A DNA stretch of 64,000 bases. Origin: Sulfurospirillum sp. UCH001. Lineage in GTDB: Bacteria; Campylobacterota; Campylobacteria; Campylobacterales; Sulfurospirillaceae. Positions 9,539 through 18,725 of this stretch are shown here, in pieces; within the stretch, counting starts at the first letter, position 1; each line of letters starts with the position of its first letter. The DNA lies in NCBI RefSeq assembly GCF_001548035.1, contig NZ_AP014723.1:1674001-1738000 (forward strand), in the 5' to 3' direction. Under the pieces are notes generated by a model. That model was not told where the DNA came from. It did not search any database and worked only from the letters and a program-made list of their open reading frames with translations. Position numbers and translations under genes: made by a program.

Positions 9539-10456
9539 ATGAACATTACCCCTGAAGCACTTTTTAATGCACGTCGTCATTTCTTAAAGCTTGGTGCTGG
9601 AGCACTGGTGAGTAGTTCTGCTATCTCCCAGCTTTTAGCGGAACTTCCAAAAGACTTAAGCCTCAAATACATCCCTGATTCTAATCCACAAAATCTTACA
9701 CTTAACACATTAGAGCAGGCAAGCAATTATGTCAATTTTTATGAGTTTTCTACCGACAAAGAAGCGCCTGTCAAACTCTCCCAAAAGATGAAAATAAGCC
9801 CGTGGAATGTAGGATTTTTTGGAGAGATCAAAACTGAGCAGATGCTTGAAGTCGACGACCTCATCGCTAAATTTGGACTGGAAGAGCGCATTTACCGCTT
9901 TCGCTGTGTCGAAGGATGGTCTATGGTAGTACCTTGGATAGGCTTTCCCCTTTATAAACTGCTTGATTATTTAGAGCCCAACAGCAAAGCCAAATATGTT
10001 AAGTTCACTACGCGCCATGACCCAGCTATGTTCCCCGACCAAGCCAAAGGTATTTTTGCATCCATCAAACACCCTTATGTAGAGGGATTACGTATGGATG
10101 AGGCACGCCATCCACTCACGTTCATCGCCGTGGGAATGTATGGCAAACGCCTGCTTCCACAAAATGGAGCGCCTATTCGACTTGTCGTACCGTGGAAATA
10201 CGGCTTTAAGTCCATCAAATCCATTGATCTCATCGAGTGCGTTGAAAAGGAACCACTGAACACGTGGCAAGAACAAAACCCTAAAGAATATGGCTTTTAT
10301 GCCAATGTCAACCCTTCTGTTGATCATCCAAGATGGAGTCAAGCCAAAGAGCGACTCCTTGGCAAACTTACCAAACAAGCCACGTTGCCTTTTAATGGCT
10401 ATGAAAAAGAGGTCGCAGGGCTTTATGCTGGTATGGACTTAAGGAAATTTTTTTGA
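9539..10456 (+). CDS. msrP: Periplasmic methionine sulfoxide reductase catalytic subunit MsrP (YedY)
   Basis: Molybdopterin enzyme that repairs methionine sulfoxide in periplasmic proteins. A twin-arginine signal is visible (RRHFLKLG, Arg 12-13) for Tat export, and the Mo-ligand Cys falls at about residue 123 in [14 protein letters not shown]. Length about 305 residues matches YedY/MsrP. The ATG at 9539 has GAGGAG 7 nt upstream; an earlier in-frame ATG at 9521 would add a non-native extension ahead of the signal peptide. The stop overlaps the TTG start of msrQ, so they form a two-gene operon. Confidence 0.95.
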   Translation: MNITPEALFNARRHFLKLGAGALVSSSAISQLLAELPKDLSLKYIPDSNPQNLTLNTLEQASNYVNFYEFSTDKEAPVKLSQKMKISPWNVGFFGEIKTEQMLEVDDLIAKFGLEERIYRFRCVEGWSMVVPWIGFPLYKLLDYLEPNSKAKYVKFTTRHDPAMFPDQAKGIFASIKHPYVEGLRMDEARHPLTFIAVGMYGKRLLPQNGAPIRLVVPWKYGFKSIKSIDLIECVEKEPLNTWQEQNPKEYGFYANVNPSVDHPRWSQAKERLLGKLTKQATLPFNGYEKEVAGLYAGMDLRKFF

Positions 10457-10995
10457 AAGCCTTGCTTGTTTTCATTGCCTTACTTCCACTAGGATTTGCC
10501 TACTACAAGCTTGAAAGTGCCATAGACCCCATCAAGATGCTCTACTCAATTACAGGCATTGGGGCGGTGGTACTTTTACTGCTTTCACTTGTACCTTCAA
10601 CATGTAAGCAAGTATGCCATAAAAATTTTCTCTCATACCGTAAAACCATTGGACTGTTAAGCTTTCTTTACGCCCTACTACACGCAAGCGTATTTGTGGT
10701 ACTCGATAGCGAATTTAATTTTGTTACTATCTTTGAAAAAAGCCTCAAAAAGCCCTTTATTTACGTAGGTGTTATCGCCTTTATAATCCTTCTTTTTATG
10801 GCTCTCACCTCGTTTAAAAAACTCTTCACACGTTTTTCAAAGTACCATAAAGCTGTTTACATCGCCCTACTTTTAGCCCTTTTGCATAGCTTCTGGGCAC
10901 AAAAAGTGGCTGGCGTGTTTGAGTATAGTGTGATTGGTGTTGGTGCGGTGTTGCTCATTGAAAGATTATGGAGTAAGCGCCGTTCTTACATTTAA
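10453..10995 (+). CDS. msrQ: Haem-binding membrane subunit MsrQ (YedZ)
   Basis: 180-residue membrane protein of the ferric-reductase-like transmembrane family with about six hydrophobic segments and candidate haem-ligand histidines in [16 protein letters not shown] and [10 protein letters not shown]. It passes electrons from the quinone pool or a flavin reductase to MsrP. Start is TTG overlapping the msrP stop (TTGA), with AAGGA about 8 nt upstream; I see no better start. Confidence 0.92.
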   Translation: MKALLVFIALLPLGFAYYKLESAIDPIKMLYSITGIGAVVLLLLSLVPSTCKQVCHKNFLSYRKTIGLLSFLYALLHASVFVVLDSEFNFVTIFEKSLKKPFIYVGVIAFIILLFMALTSFKKLFTRFSKYHKAVYIALLLALLHSFWAQKVAGVFEYSVIGVGAVLLIERLWSKRRSYI

Positions 10996-11016
10996 AAAAC
11001 GACGCTTCTTCGTTTT
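10996..11016. terminator. Shared terminator between msrQ and the TonB receptor gene
   Basis: AT-rich inverted repeat AAAACGA / TCGTTTT with loop CGCTTCT between two convergent genes. On the plus strand A-runs precede and a short T-run ends the stem; moderate support. Confidence 0.45.
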
Positions 11017-13000
11017 AAAACGAATAGTGCAAATTAATATATGCGTAACGACCTGGTTCGTTTAGAAGCATTACATCCCCACCACCTGAAATCAATGTTA
11101 GATCACGATAAGTATTAGAAACGGCATAGGTTTTATCGAAGATATTATCCACACCGAGCGTCACATCAAAGCTCTTTGTCACCTGATAGTTGTATTTCAT
11201 ATTTAACACTGCATAGCCTGGGAGTGCTTGTTCACCATTATCGCTATCATAGTTATTCCAACGTTTTGCTGCAACAACTTCGGTTTGAATCGTATGGGCA
11301 GCTTGATGGTATTTCAATCCAATAAGCGCTTTTAAAGGCACGATATCTGCCAAGTCGGTATCGCTTTGTCCTACAAGCGGATCGTCTTTTTTACCTCTAA
11401 GATAACTCATACCATAATTAAATGTCCACGCCTCATTAACGTTATAGTACGCATCGAGTTCTGCACCGTAGATAGTAGCATCAACGTTGACATATTTAGC
11501 CGAGTTGTAATAAATGTAGTCTTTCAAGATCGAATAAAAGAGTTTACCATTAACTCCAAAACTGCCGTAATGCGCTTTAAACCCAATGTCCGTCTCATAG
11601 TTTGTCGTTTGATCTACATCACCTAAAGCATTTGTTCCCAAGTAAAGCTCTTTTGCGTCTGGAACACGAGAAGCTTTACCAAACCCTATAAAATAATCGA
11701 CATTCTCATTGGCTTTATACGTTGCCAAAACATTCGCAGACAGTGCATCAAAGTCATTCTCAACACGTGCAGGACTACTTGAACTTAGGCTATGGGCTTT
11801 GATTGTTGTATCGTCATAACGAGCCCCCATTTGCACTTTAAGTGCCTCAATACTCGCCACATATTGTGTAAATAATGCTTTATTGGTTGTATCTACATCA
11901 GGCAAGAAAACCGTATGGGCACTTTCAACACCCGTTGCGACAGTTGTCGTATAACGTTCTCCGTCCCAATTTCGTCGGCTAACATCCACACCGTAGCTTA
12001 ATGTTCCACCTGCTAAATTCATACTGTTTTTTAGCTTAGCACCTTTCATTTCGGTCTCCATCTTTACCGTAGAATAAGTTGTAGCACCCGAAACCCTATT
12101 TTTTGTCGACATAGGATGTGTCACTTTGGAAAAATATGTCTCCAAATTCAACTCTTTTGAAAAAGGCGAAAGATCATACAGCGAATAACCCAATGTCACA
12201 ATGTCACTGTCATCATAATCTGCGTCCATCTGACGTGATGGATACAAAACGTTATCGCTGCGATTAAGCGTGTAAGAGAGTCTTAACTCTTGATTATCAA
12301 CGGGATTAACAAAAATCTTACCCATAAACGTTTTTTTCTCATATGCTTTCAAATTGCTATCGATATAACGATTTCCCGCCATTCCCATACCTTGCACGAT
12401 AGCATTATCCAATTGTTCAGATAACGTCTTTCCATTACCGTCTTTGTATTGATCGCTCTGCTCACTTGACGCGCTAATTAAAGCCCTTACATAGTCATTT
12501 CCACCACTCACACCTGCTGATGCTTTTTTATATCCGTAGCTTCCCGCGTTAAGATTGACGTCACCGCTTAATTCTTGTGTTGGATTTTTCGTCTCCGCAA
12601 TCACAAGACCACTCAAGGTTCCAAAATGCTCCACATCATAAGGTCCTTCAATAATCGTTACTTTCTCAATATTATCGCTATGGATATGTGACGTCGGAGG
12701 ATCCATACGATTAGGACATCCACCGTAAATTTTTGCCTCATCCATTAGAATATTAATGTTATCCTTTTTTTGACCGCGCAAAAGAATATCATCAGCAACG
12801 CCACTTCCGCGAATCAACGTAATCGAAGCATTGTTACGTGAAAGTGCGTCCGCTAAATCCGCCGATTTTAGCTCAACACCACGAATATCGTTCACCTCTT
12901 TTGAAAGTGCTTCCGCCACAACAGAAATCTGACCAAGATCAATCGTTTCTGCCATTAAAAACGATGAAACAACTAAAGACATTCCTACAATTTTATTCAT
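11015..13000 (-). CDS. TonB-dependent outer-membrane receptor, OprC/NosA-like (copper)
   Basis: 661-residue receptor: short signal peptide (SSFLMA at about 12-17), plug domain (about 25-135, with ADDILLRGQ and VTIIEGPYDVEHFG), then a 22-strand type barrel ending in aromatic Phe (YAYINLHYSF). The plug contains GGCPNRMDPPTS, the hallmark of OprC/NosA, and C95 and M99 fit the CxxxM half of the OprC copper site; HPM at 295-297 fits the HxM half. These residues support copper rather than siderophore uptake. No TonB, ExbBD or copper-enzyme gene is adjacent. Transcribed toward msrQ. Confidence 0.88.
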   Translation of the reverse strand: MNKIVGMSLVVSSFLMAETIDLGQISVVAEALSKEVNDIRGVELKSADLADALSRNNASITLIRGSGVADDILLRGQKKDNINILMDEAKIYGGCPNRMDPPTSHIHSDNIEKVTIIEGPYDVEHFGTLSGLVIAETKNPTQELSGDVNLNAGSYGYKKASAGVSGGNDYVRALISASSEQSDQYKDGNGKTLSEQLDNAIVQGMGMAGNRYIDSNLKAYEKKTFMGKIFVNPVDNQELRLSYTLNRSDNVLYPSRQMDADYDDSDIVTLGYSLYDLSPFSKELNLETYFSKVTHPMSTKNRVSGATTYSTVKMETEMKGAKLKNSMNLAGGTLSYGVDVSRRNWDGERYTTTVATGVESAHTVFLPDVDTTNKALFTQYVASIEALKVQMGARYDDTTIKAHSLSSSSPARVENDFDALSANVLATYKANENVDYFIGFGKASRVPDAKELYLGTNALGDVDQTTNYETDIGFKAHYGSFGVNGKLFYSILKDYIYYNSAKYVNVDATIYGAELDAYYNVNEAWTFNYGMSYLRGKKDDPLVGQSDTDLADIVPLKALIGLKYHQAAHTIQTEVVAAKRWNNYDSDNGEQALPGYAVLNMKYNYQVTKSFDVTLGVDNIFDKTYAVSNTYRDLTLISGGGDVMLLNEPGRYAYINLHYSF

Positions 13001-13209
13001 ACATCCTCCCTTTTAATAAGGCTTTGAGTATAAAGTTTCACTGTTAAATCACCGTTAAATAGCTTTTTTTGACCTTTTATTTCCCATATCATCGCCAAAA
13101 CTACGAATACCTACGAAACGCTTACACATAAAAACAAATTTTTTGAAAAATTGCATTCGTCGTTCTTTTGTGTTACCATAACCCCTTATTTTTACCACAA
13201 AGAACACTC

Positions 13210-13809
13210 ATGAACGCATTTATCTCAGGTTTTAGTCTTGGTTTTTCACTCATTCTTGCCATTGGGGCACAAAATGCGTTTGTACTCAAACAAGGCATTA
13301 AAAAAGAGCATGTATTTATCATCTGTTTTGTTTGCGCACTCTCAGACGCTATTCTCATTTTTGCGGGTGTTTCAGGATTTGGGTACTTAGTCGAGCAGTT
13401 TCCATCTTTGCAAACAGTGGCAAAGTATGGTGGCTTTGCCTTTTTATTTATCTATGGCTTGAAAAGTTTTTACAGTGCATGGAGTATGTCTCATGAGCTT
13501 ACTCCTCAAGATATGCCAACCCCTACGCTTACAAAAACCATTTTATTGACACTGGCATTTACATGGCTCAATCCTCATGTGTATCTTGACACCGTCATCT
13601 TACTGGGCTCTGTTTCTACCAAGTTTGGTGAGCTTGCACCGCTCTTTGGACTAGGCGCTATGACATCGTCTTTTGTGTTTTTCTTTTCACTGGGCTATGG
13701 AGCAAGAATTTTGACACCTATCTTCCAAAAGCCGATCTCATGGAAAATTCTTGAAGTACTCATTGGTATCGTTATGCTCTCTTTAGCATTTATGTTATTA
13801 GGGCTTTAA
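13210..13809 (+). CDS. argO: LysE/ArgO family amino-acid exporter
   Basis: 199-residue exporter of the LysE/ArgO group, with about six hydrophobic segments and the signature FSLILAIGAQNAFVLKQGI near the N-terminus and TWLNPHVYLDTVILLG in the middle, both typical of LysE/ArgO (lysine/arginine exporters). I start at ATG 13210; the open frame extends to 13168 but the extra residues are hydrophilic and non-family. Stands alone; no LysG/ArgP-type regulator is beside it. Exact substrate not proven. Confidence 0.82.
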   Translation: MNAFISGFSLGFSLILAIGAQNAFVLKQGIKKEHVFIICFVCALSDAILIFAGVSGFGYLVEQFPSLQTVAKYGGFAFLFIYGLKSFYSAWSMSHELTPQDMPTPTLTKTILLTLAFTWLNPHVYLDTVILLGSVSTKFGELAPLFGLGAMTSSFVFFFSLGYGARILTPIFQKPISWKILEVLIGIVMLSLAFMLLGL

Positions 13810-13878
13810 AATTATCACTTTTTAGAGAGGTTGCGTTATACTAAGCTACTCGATAGATCGAAGTAGCAGAAGTACACG

Positions 13879-15861
13879 ATGCAGTCAAAAGATGGCTATG
13901 GGAAACTCGCTCAACACCTCGAAGAGACACTAAAAGTTCATCTCTTCGATCAAAATTTTGCCATTGAGAGCATAATCAAAACATTGGTGCAAATGCGCCT
14001 TGTCCACTCTAAAGTAAGAGCTCTTTTTACGTTTATAGGACCACCAAACTGCGGTAAGCGCTATCTTGCGGAGCTTCTTGTTACTGCTGACCCACACATA
14101 GAGCAACTCAAAGCATTTCAGATGGATCAGTACAACGACACCTTTAACGCAGAACAACTCTCTGCATCAAGCATTGAAAACGATGTTACAGAGTTTGTCG
14201 CAAAAAATCCAAATGCCATCTTACTCTTTGAAGACATCGACAAAGCCGACACACAAGTGCAACTCTCTTTGTACACTCTCTTTTCAGATTCAGAGAAGAG
14301 CAGTGTTGATTTCTCGCATGTCATCGTTATTATGACGACAACGCGTTTGAGTTCACTCTTAGGACGACAAGATTTACTAGAGCTGTTTAAAAATGACCCT
14401 CTGCAAGCCCATACCTTTTTGATGGAGCGATTGGGACAAGAAGAGATCATCATCAGCGGTGTCAAAGAAAAAGTGTTTGATAAAAAGCTCCTCTCACTGC
14501 TTAACGAATGCACCCTCATACCCTTTAATCGTCTTAGCCTTACAGCACTCATCAAAATCGGCGCGCAAAGCTTGCATGGTATGTCACAAAACTTTATCAA
14601 AGAGAGTGGCGTTGAGATAGAGTATACCAACATAGATGTGCTTATCTCACTTTTAACCCTCTCACTAGCACCCTATCTCAATGCTCGCCATATTCGCAAA
14701 AAACTTCCCGAAGTGGTCTTTAACCGAATCTATGAGATTTTGAAAGATAGAAATGATGTCACCAAGATACGCTATAAAGTAGCCAAAAAAGCCGCTATTT
14801 TTGTCAAAGAAGCACTCAAAGACCAACCTTTACTGCTCAAAAAAATTAGCAAACAACATGAAAGCATTGAACTTGAATGGAGTATACGTGTCGTAAAAGG
14901 TGTGGCTGAATGCACCATCAAAAACGCTTTTTTCCGTAAAGAAAAACTGCATGTAAGCTCTGAAGATGCTCTTCGTATTTCAGAGATAACCTTTGATGCT
15001 ATCGCAGGACAACAACGTGTTAAAGCAGAACTCATGGAGGTGTTAACACTTCTAAAAGAACCAAATCGTCTGCAACAATTTGACATGCTTCCTCCAAAAG
15101 GAATGATTCTCTATGGGCCTTCGGGTATGGGTAAAAAACTCCTTGCTCATGCTTTTGCCAATGCTGCAGATATGCCGTTTACCGTTGTGCGCGATGCGGA
15201 CTTATTTGATGCAGCAAAAATTCACAAAGCGTATGCTCAAGCCTACAGTGCAGCACCTTCCATCGTGCTTTTAGAAGACATTGATGTTCAAGGACTTGTG
15301 GGAGGAGTGATTGCTACAATGAGCATACAACCCTTAGTCGATGAGATAGACGCTATTACACAAAGCTATGATGCGCCTATTTTTACCATCGTTACCATCG
15401 GCGAAAGTAGCCCTATTCCTGAACAGTTAGTGCAAACCGGACGAATAGATATACGCATCGAAGTACCAAAGCTTGATATGGAAGCACGTCGCTTTTTTAT
15501 CGAAGAGATTTTAAAAAAGCCTCACGATGCACGCATTGACATTGAAAAAGTAGTACGTTACATCTCAGGGATGGGTGGGGATGAGCTCAAACGCATTGGG
15601 CAAGAGGCAGCACTGTTTGCTGCACGTAAGGGGTTAAAAGAGATCACCGAAGAGATTTTGCTAGAACAGATCAACATCATCAAATACGGCAACAAACTTG
15701 AAAGTAAACAGATACGTGACATCGAAACCTCTATGGCAAAAACAGCTTACCATGAAGCGGGACACGCCGTGCTCTCTTACATACTCTGTCCACACATCAA
15801 GATAGAGCAAGTCACCGTAGCACCTCGAAGCGATGGCCCTTGGGTTTGTCTCTTACCATAA
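13879..15861 (+). CDS. Double-AAA ATPase with FtsH-type M41 peptidase domain, N-terminal part (frameshifted)
   Basis: First 660 residues of a protein with two AAA modules. Module 1 (about 15-290) resembles Clp-type AAA: Walker A GPPNCGKR at 54-61 and Walker B ILLFEDIDKAD near 115. Module 2 (about 370-600) is FtsH-like: Walker A GPSGMGKK near 413, Walker B IVLLEDID. Both P-loops have a basic residue where Ser/Thr is usual. The zinc motif HEAGH (about 626-630) follows, then APRSDG, where the frame shifts and stops after seven aberrant residues. No transmembrane segments are seen, unlike FtsH. The rest of the peptidase is in the next entry. Related Campylobacterota AAA/FtsH-like paralogues exist, but orthology was not tested. 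Confidence 0.75.
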   Translation: MQSKDGYGKLAQHLEETLKVHLFDQNFAIESIIKTLVQMRLVHSKVRALFTFIGPPNCGKRYLAELLVTADPHIEQLKAFQMDQYNDTFNAEQLSASSIENDVTEFVAKNPNAILLFEDIDKADTQVQLSLYTLFSDSEKSSVDFSHVIVIMTTTRLSSLLGRQDLLELFKNDPLQAHTFLMERLGQEEIIISGVKEKVFDKKLLSLLNECTLIPFNRLSLTALIKIGAQSLHGMSQNFIKESGVEIEYTNIDVLISLLTLSLAPYLNARHIRKKLPEVVFNRIYEILKDRNDVTKIRYKVAKKAAIFVKEALKDQPLLLKKISKQHESIELEWSIRVVKGVAECTIKNAFFRKEKLHVSSEDALRISEITFDAIAGQQRVKAELMEVLTLLKEPNRLQQFDMLPPKGMILYGPSGMGKKLLAHAFANAADMPFTVVRDADLFDAAKIHKAYAQAYSAAPSIVLLEDIDVQGLVGGVIATMSIQPLVDEIDAITQSYDAPIFTIVTIGESSPIPEQLVQTGRIDIRIEVPKLDMEARRFFIEEILKKPHDARIDIEKVVRYISGMGGDELKRIGQEAALFAARKGLKEITEEILLEQINIIKYGNKLESKQIRDIETSMAKTAYHEAGHAVLSYILCPHIKIEQVTVAPRSDGPWVCLLP

Positions 15862-16306
15862 TGATGATTACATCGATGCGATCTCTAAAGATGAACTTTT
15901 TGCCAACATTTGTGTGCTTCTAGGTGGACGCATTGCCAAAATGCACAAGTATGGCAAAGCAGGCATGGAGACAGGTTCTATCAACGATCTTGAAGTAGCC
16001 AGTATGCAAGCCTACTCTGCCATAGCCCTCTTTGGAATGGATGAAGAGTTAGGCTACATCAACATCAGTGGTATTGAAGACGCTTTTGACAAAGATCTTT
16101 TAGCAGAAAAAATTGAGAACAGACTTCTTACGTGGTTGGAAGAAGCTAAAAAGCAGACAGAACACGAGGTAAAACGACTCTGGCCAGCGATTGAGGCAGT
16201 GGCAAAGGCACTCATTGAAAAAGAGGTCATTGATGGATTAGAGCTTAAAAAAATTATTGAAGAAAAGATACCAAAGAAGAGCGTTTCTAGGGCAAAAAAG
16301 CCCTAG
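15833..16306 (+). pseudogene. C-terminal part of the split M41 peptidase domain (+1 frame)
   Basis: Continuation of the preceding gene in the +1 frame. It begins ALGFVSYHNDD, the position of the FtsH ALGYT stretch, and contains VLLGGRIAKM and GSINDLEVASMQ; the Asp of NDL corresponds to the third zinc ligand of FtsH, followed by GMDEELG. Removing one base in GATGGCC (15832-15838) would restore a single frame of about 808 codons. There is no ribosome site before the internal ATG at 15833, so independent translation is unlikely. A true mutation, a sequencing error or recoding are all possible; I favour a one-base insertion. Confidence 0.75.
16287..16306. terminator. Bidirectional terminator between the AAA/M41 gene and yedF
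   Basis: Perfect inverted repeat CTAGGGC / GCCCTAG with an A6 loop, covering the stop codon. Flanking bases extend it by wobble pairs, and a T-run (TTATTTTTT) lies about 10 bp downstream. Confidence 0.6.
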
Positions 16307-16315
16307 GAACCCTTG

Positions 16316-16552
16316 TTATTTTTTAATGAGATACCGAATGGTTGGTCCATCTTGGATAATCTCTAAAACCGTATAACCATAGTTTTTTGCATCATGAGGA
16401 ATGTTGTTAATGGACTGAGGACAGTCACTAATCACCTCTAAAATCTCGCCTTTTTTAAGTGTAGGTAATGCCTCAAGCGTCGCAATCGCTGGGTATGGAC
16501 ACGGCTCACCACGCATATCGAGTGAATAATCAGGTACGATAACTTCTTTCAT
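16316..16552 (-). CDS. yedF: TusA-family sulfur carrier-like protein (YedF/YeeD type)
   Basis: 78-residue TusA/SirA-fold protein with the active CPxP motif (RGEPCPYPAIATLEAL, Cys at about 18). TusA-like proteins carry persulfide sulfur or, in the YedF group, are linked to selenium metabolism. It lies 12 bp after yedE, the usual partner; the pair resembles both YedE-YedF and the thiosulfate uptake pair YeeE-YeeD (TsuA-TsuB). Which role applies cannot be decided from sequence. Confidence 0.88.
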   Translation of the reverse strand: MKEVIVPDYSLDMRGEPCPYPAIATLEALPTLKKGEILEVISDCPQSINNIPHDAKNYGYTVLEIIQDGPTIRYLIKK

Positions 16553-16564
16553 AACCTCTTCCTT

Positions 16565-17770
16565 TTATTGATGATTGTTTTGGTATTGGCTTTTTTTGGC
16601 AAGGAAACGTCGCTCCCACCAGACCACCAGCGCAAAAGAGAGTGCCATTAAGGCATAGTTCATATACAAACCACCATAGGTTCCAAACATTTTGAGCATA
16701 TTGATTTTTTCATATCCATTGACCAATGTTGGCGCTAAGCCATCCCAACAAAGCGCTAGAAGCAGTGAGCCAAGAACGTTACCGATGCCAACCCACCAAA
16801 AGTGAATTTGACCTTCCATCGCGCGGTACATCCAACCTGTCTCACATCCACCTGCGATAACGATACCAAAGCCAAACATCAAACCACCGATGATGGCGTT
16901 TGGACCTGCCCACATGATTTTTGGCTCCATTCCTGTTTGAACAAATGCAAAGATACCGATGGTGCTGACCGCCATACCTAAGATGATCGCTTTAGCGAGT
17001 AATCCACGCCCTGTGATCCACATATCGCGAAATGCGGATGTAAAGCATACTTGCGCTCGCTCAATACAAATACCAAAGCCCAAACCAAAGAGCATTGCCA
17101 TGCCCAGTTTTGGTGCATCAAAACTTCGTGTAATCGCTGTAATTGCCACTGCGAAGAAAACGATACTTCCGATGATAAATTTCATCTTAGCACTCTGTTT
17201 GTTCTTCTCCAATGGTGTTGCTTCACTGACTTTTTTCATCTTCAAAGGAATACGAAACATCGGTAACATAGACACTTTTGCGCCTGCAAAACAACCAATA
17301 GCCGTAGCTACGGCAAAAAACCATGCATGCAGTGAAAACTGAGGAATACCCGTAAAGAAAGCTGCCAAGTTACACCCCATTGCCAAACGTGCACCAAAGC
17401 CAGCGATCATACCACCAATGACTGCTTGGAAAATACGAATGCGTGTTGAAGGAAGACGAAGCTTCACATTATCCGCCCAAAGTGCTGCTGCAAGAGCACC
17501 ACCAAACATACCGATGATCATCACACCATCGATACGATCCCAAGGTGTACCTTTAAATCCAAGGATTTTGAGGTACGTCCACTCAGCAGGGTTTGCACCA
17601 AAAAGCTGAGCCAAATGCCCACCCCAACGGGTAAATTCACCTGTAACTGCCCAAAATGTGCCGAGCAATCCAAAATAATAGGTCGATAAAATTCCAAGCG
17701 CAATTACCGCAGGAATAGGCGACCAAAAACGAACGAGATAGTGTTGTTTAAATTCACTCCACCATGACAT
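16565..17770 (-). CDS. yedE: YeeE/YedE family sulfur-compound transporter
   Basis: 401-residue inner-membrane protein with about nine or ten hydrophobic segments and two DUF395-type repeats. Conserved Cys motifs characteristic of thiosulfate or sulfur/selenium transporters are visible: LAMGCNLAAFFTG in the first half; ICIERAQVCFTSAFRDM and IAGGCETGW in the second. The ATG at 17770 has AGGAG 6 nt upstream; the frame extends to 17854 but the added residues lack a site. It forms an operon with yedF. Thiosulfate uptake fits a sulfur-respiring host, but selenium-linked transport is also possible. Confidence 0.88.
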   Translation of the reverse strand: MSWWSEFKQHYLVRFWSPIPAVIALGILSTYYFGLLGTFWAVTGEFTRWGGHLAQLFGANPAEWTYLKILGFKGTPWDRIDGVMIIGMFGGALAAALWADNVKLRLPSTRIRIFQAVIGGMIAGFGARLAMGCNLAAFFTGIPQFSLHAWFFAVATAIGCFAGAKVSMLPMFRIPLKMKKVSEATPLEKNKQSAKMKFIIGSIVFFAVAITAITRSFDAPKLGMAMLFGLGFGICIERAQVCFTSAFRDMWITGRGLLAKAIILGMAVSTIGIFAFVQTGMEPKIMWAGPNAIIGGLMFGFGIVIAGGCETGWMYRAMEGQIHFWWVGIGNVLGSLLLALCWDGLAPTLVNGYEKINMLKMFGTYGGLYMNYALMALSFALVVWWERRFLAKKSQYQNNHQ

Positions 17771-17966
17771 AAAAACTCCTAAAAGTAATAAAATTGAGTT
17801 TTGATTGTGAAGTACATTTTGGGTATTAGTATAAGAACTAAGAAAGAGCAACAAAAGAGGTATTTTTGAGCATTATGTACTCTTGCGACCGCAAGCAAAT
17901 CAAAAAAAAGACTTTAGCAGAGGTTCTCTTAAGATTTGTTTTTCTGACGAAAAAAGTCAAGATTAA

Positions 17967-18554
17967 TTACTTACGCATACCTCTAATCAGTTGTGAAAAT
18001 GTAGAGCGTTTTTTATCTTCTAAAGGAAAACTAGGATCACTCGCATGTCTAACATCTTCGATAGAATAAACGGCTTGAGGATTATGTTTTGCAATCAGTT
18101 CTCGAACACGCTCAATGTCGGAGCGTTTGATGACGGTAAAGATGATGTTTACAGCACCCGTATTGCCCTCTGCATCAGCAACCGTCACGCTATAACGAAG
18201 CGCACGTAAAGCAGCGACGAGCACATGAGAATCTCGTTTAGTAATGATTCGTACGACCACCATTCCAAGCGCTAAACGACTTTCAATAAACATCCCAATG
18301 TAATTGCCCAGTGAAAAGCCAAGTGCATAAGCGATGTAATTAATCGGATTGGTTAGATTGGCCATGACTTTAGAGATGGCCATAAGCCAGATGCTTACTT
18401 CAAAAAAGCCTAAAATTGGCGCCCAAAGTCTAAGCCCTTTTGAAACAAAGATAATACGAAGTGTCCCAATGCTAACATCGGTAATGCGAGCAAGTGCAAT
18501 GAGTAAAGGTATGCCATAAAGTGAAAACCACTCTTGTTGAAATATCTCACCCAT
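17967..18554 (-). CDS. DUF2179/UPF0316 membrane protein
   Basis: 195-residue protein with three N-terminal hydrophobic segments (about 10-90) and a soluble C-terminal DUF2179 domain with the typical stretch VVRIITKRDSHVLVAALR and IFTVIKRSDIERVRELI. The family is widespread, with some members studied as cyclic-nucleotide-related or stress proteins, but the function is unassigned. Start at ATG 18554 is set by an AAGGA site; a longer frame starts at 18581. Divergent from the first PhnD-like gene. Confidence 0.83.
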   Translation of the reverse strand: MGEIFQQEWFSLYGIPLLIALARITDVSIGTLRIIFVSKGLRLWAPILGFFEVSIWLMAISKVMANLTNPINYIAYALGFSLGNYIGMFIESRLALGMVVVRIITKRDSHVLVAALRALRYSVTVADAEGNTGAVNIIFTVIKRSDIERVRELIAKHNPQAVYSIEDVRHASDPSFPLEDKKRSTFSQLIRGMRK

Positions 18555-18725
18555 TTTCCATCCTTTAAATCTATAAACCATTTTTTATATGCTAGTTAGA
18601 AAGTCTATTATAACACCACTTCTTTAAAGCGTACAAAAGAGCCACAAAAAACGCTCTTTACTTCTTATCCTCAAATATTATGATAAAATATAAAATATAA
18701 TCTGATAGATAAAATTGGGAATTGC

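Noticed and set aside
13845-13867. Hairpin GCTACT / AGTAGC before the AAA gene considered as an attenuator
   Set aside because: Loop geometry is poor (bulge and 2-nt inner loop) and there is no T-tract.
15829-15842. Programmed +1 frameshifting in the AAA/M41 gene
   Set aside because: No known +1 slippery sequence, stop codon or pausing site at the junction; a one-base insertion is simpler.
16959-17342. 127-codon plus-strand open frame opposite yedE
   Set aside because: Antisense shadow of a clear transporter gene; no ribosome site or protein-like features.
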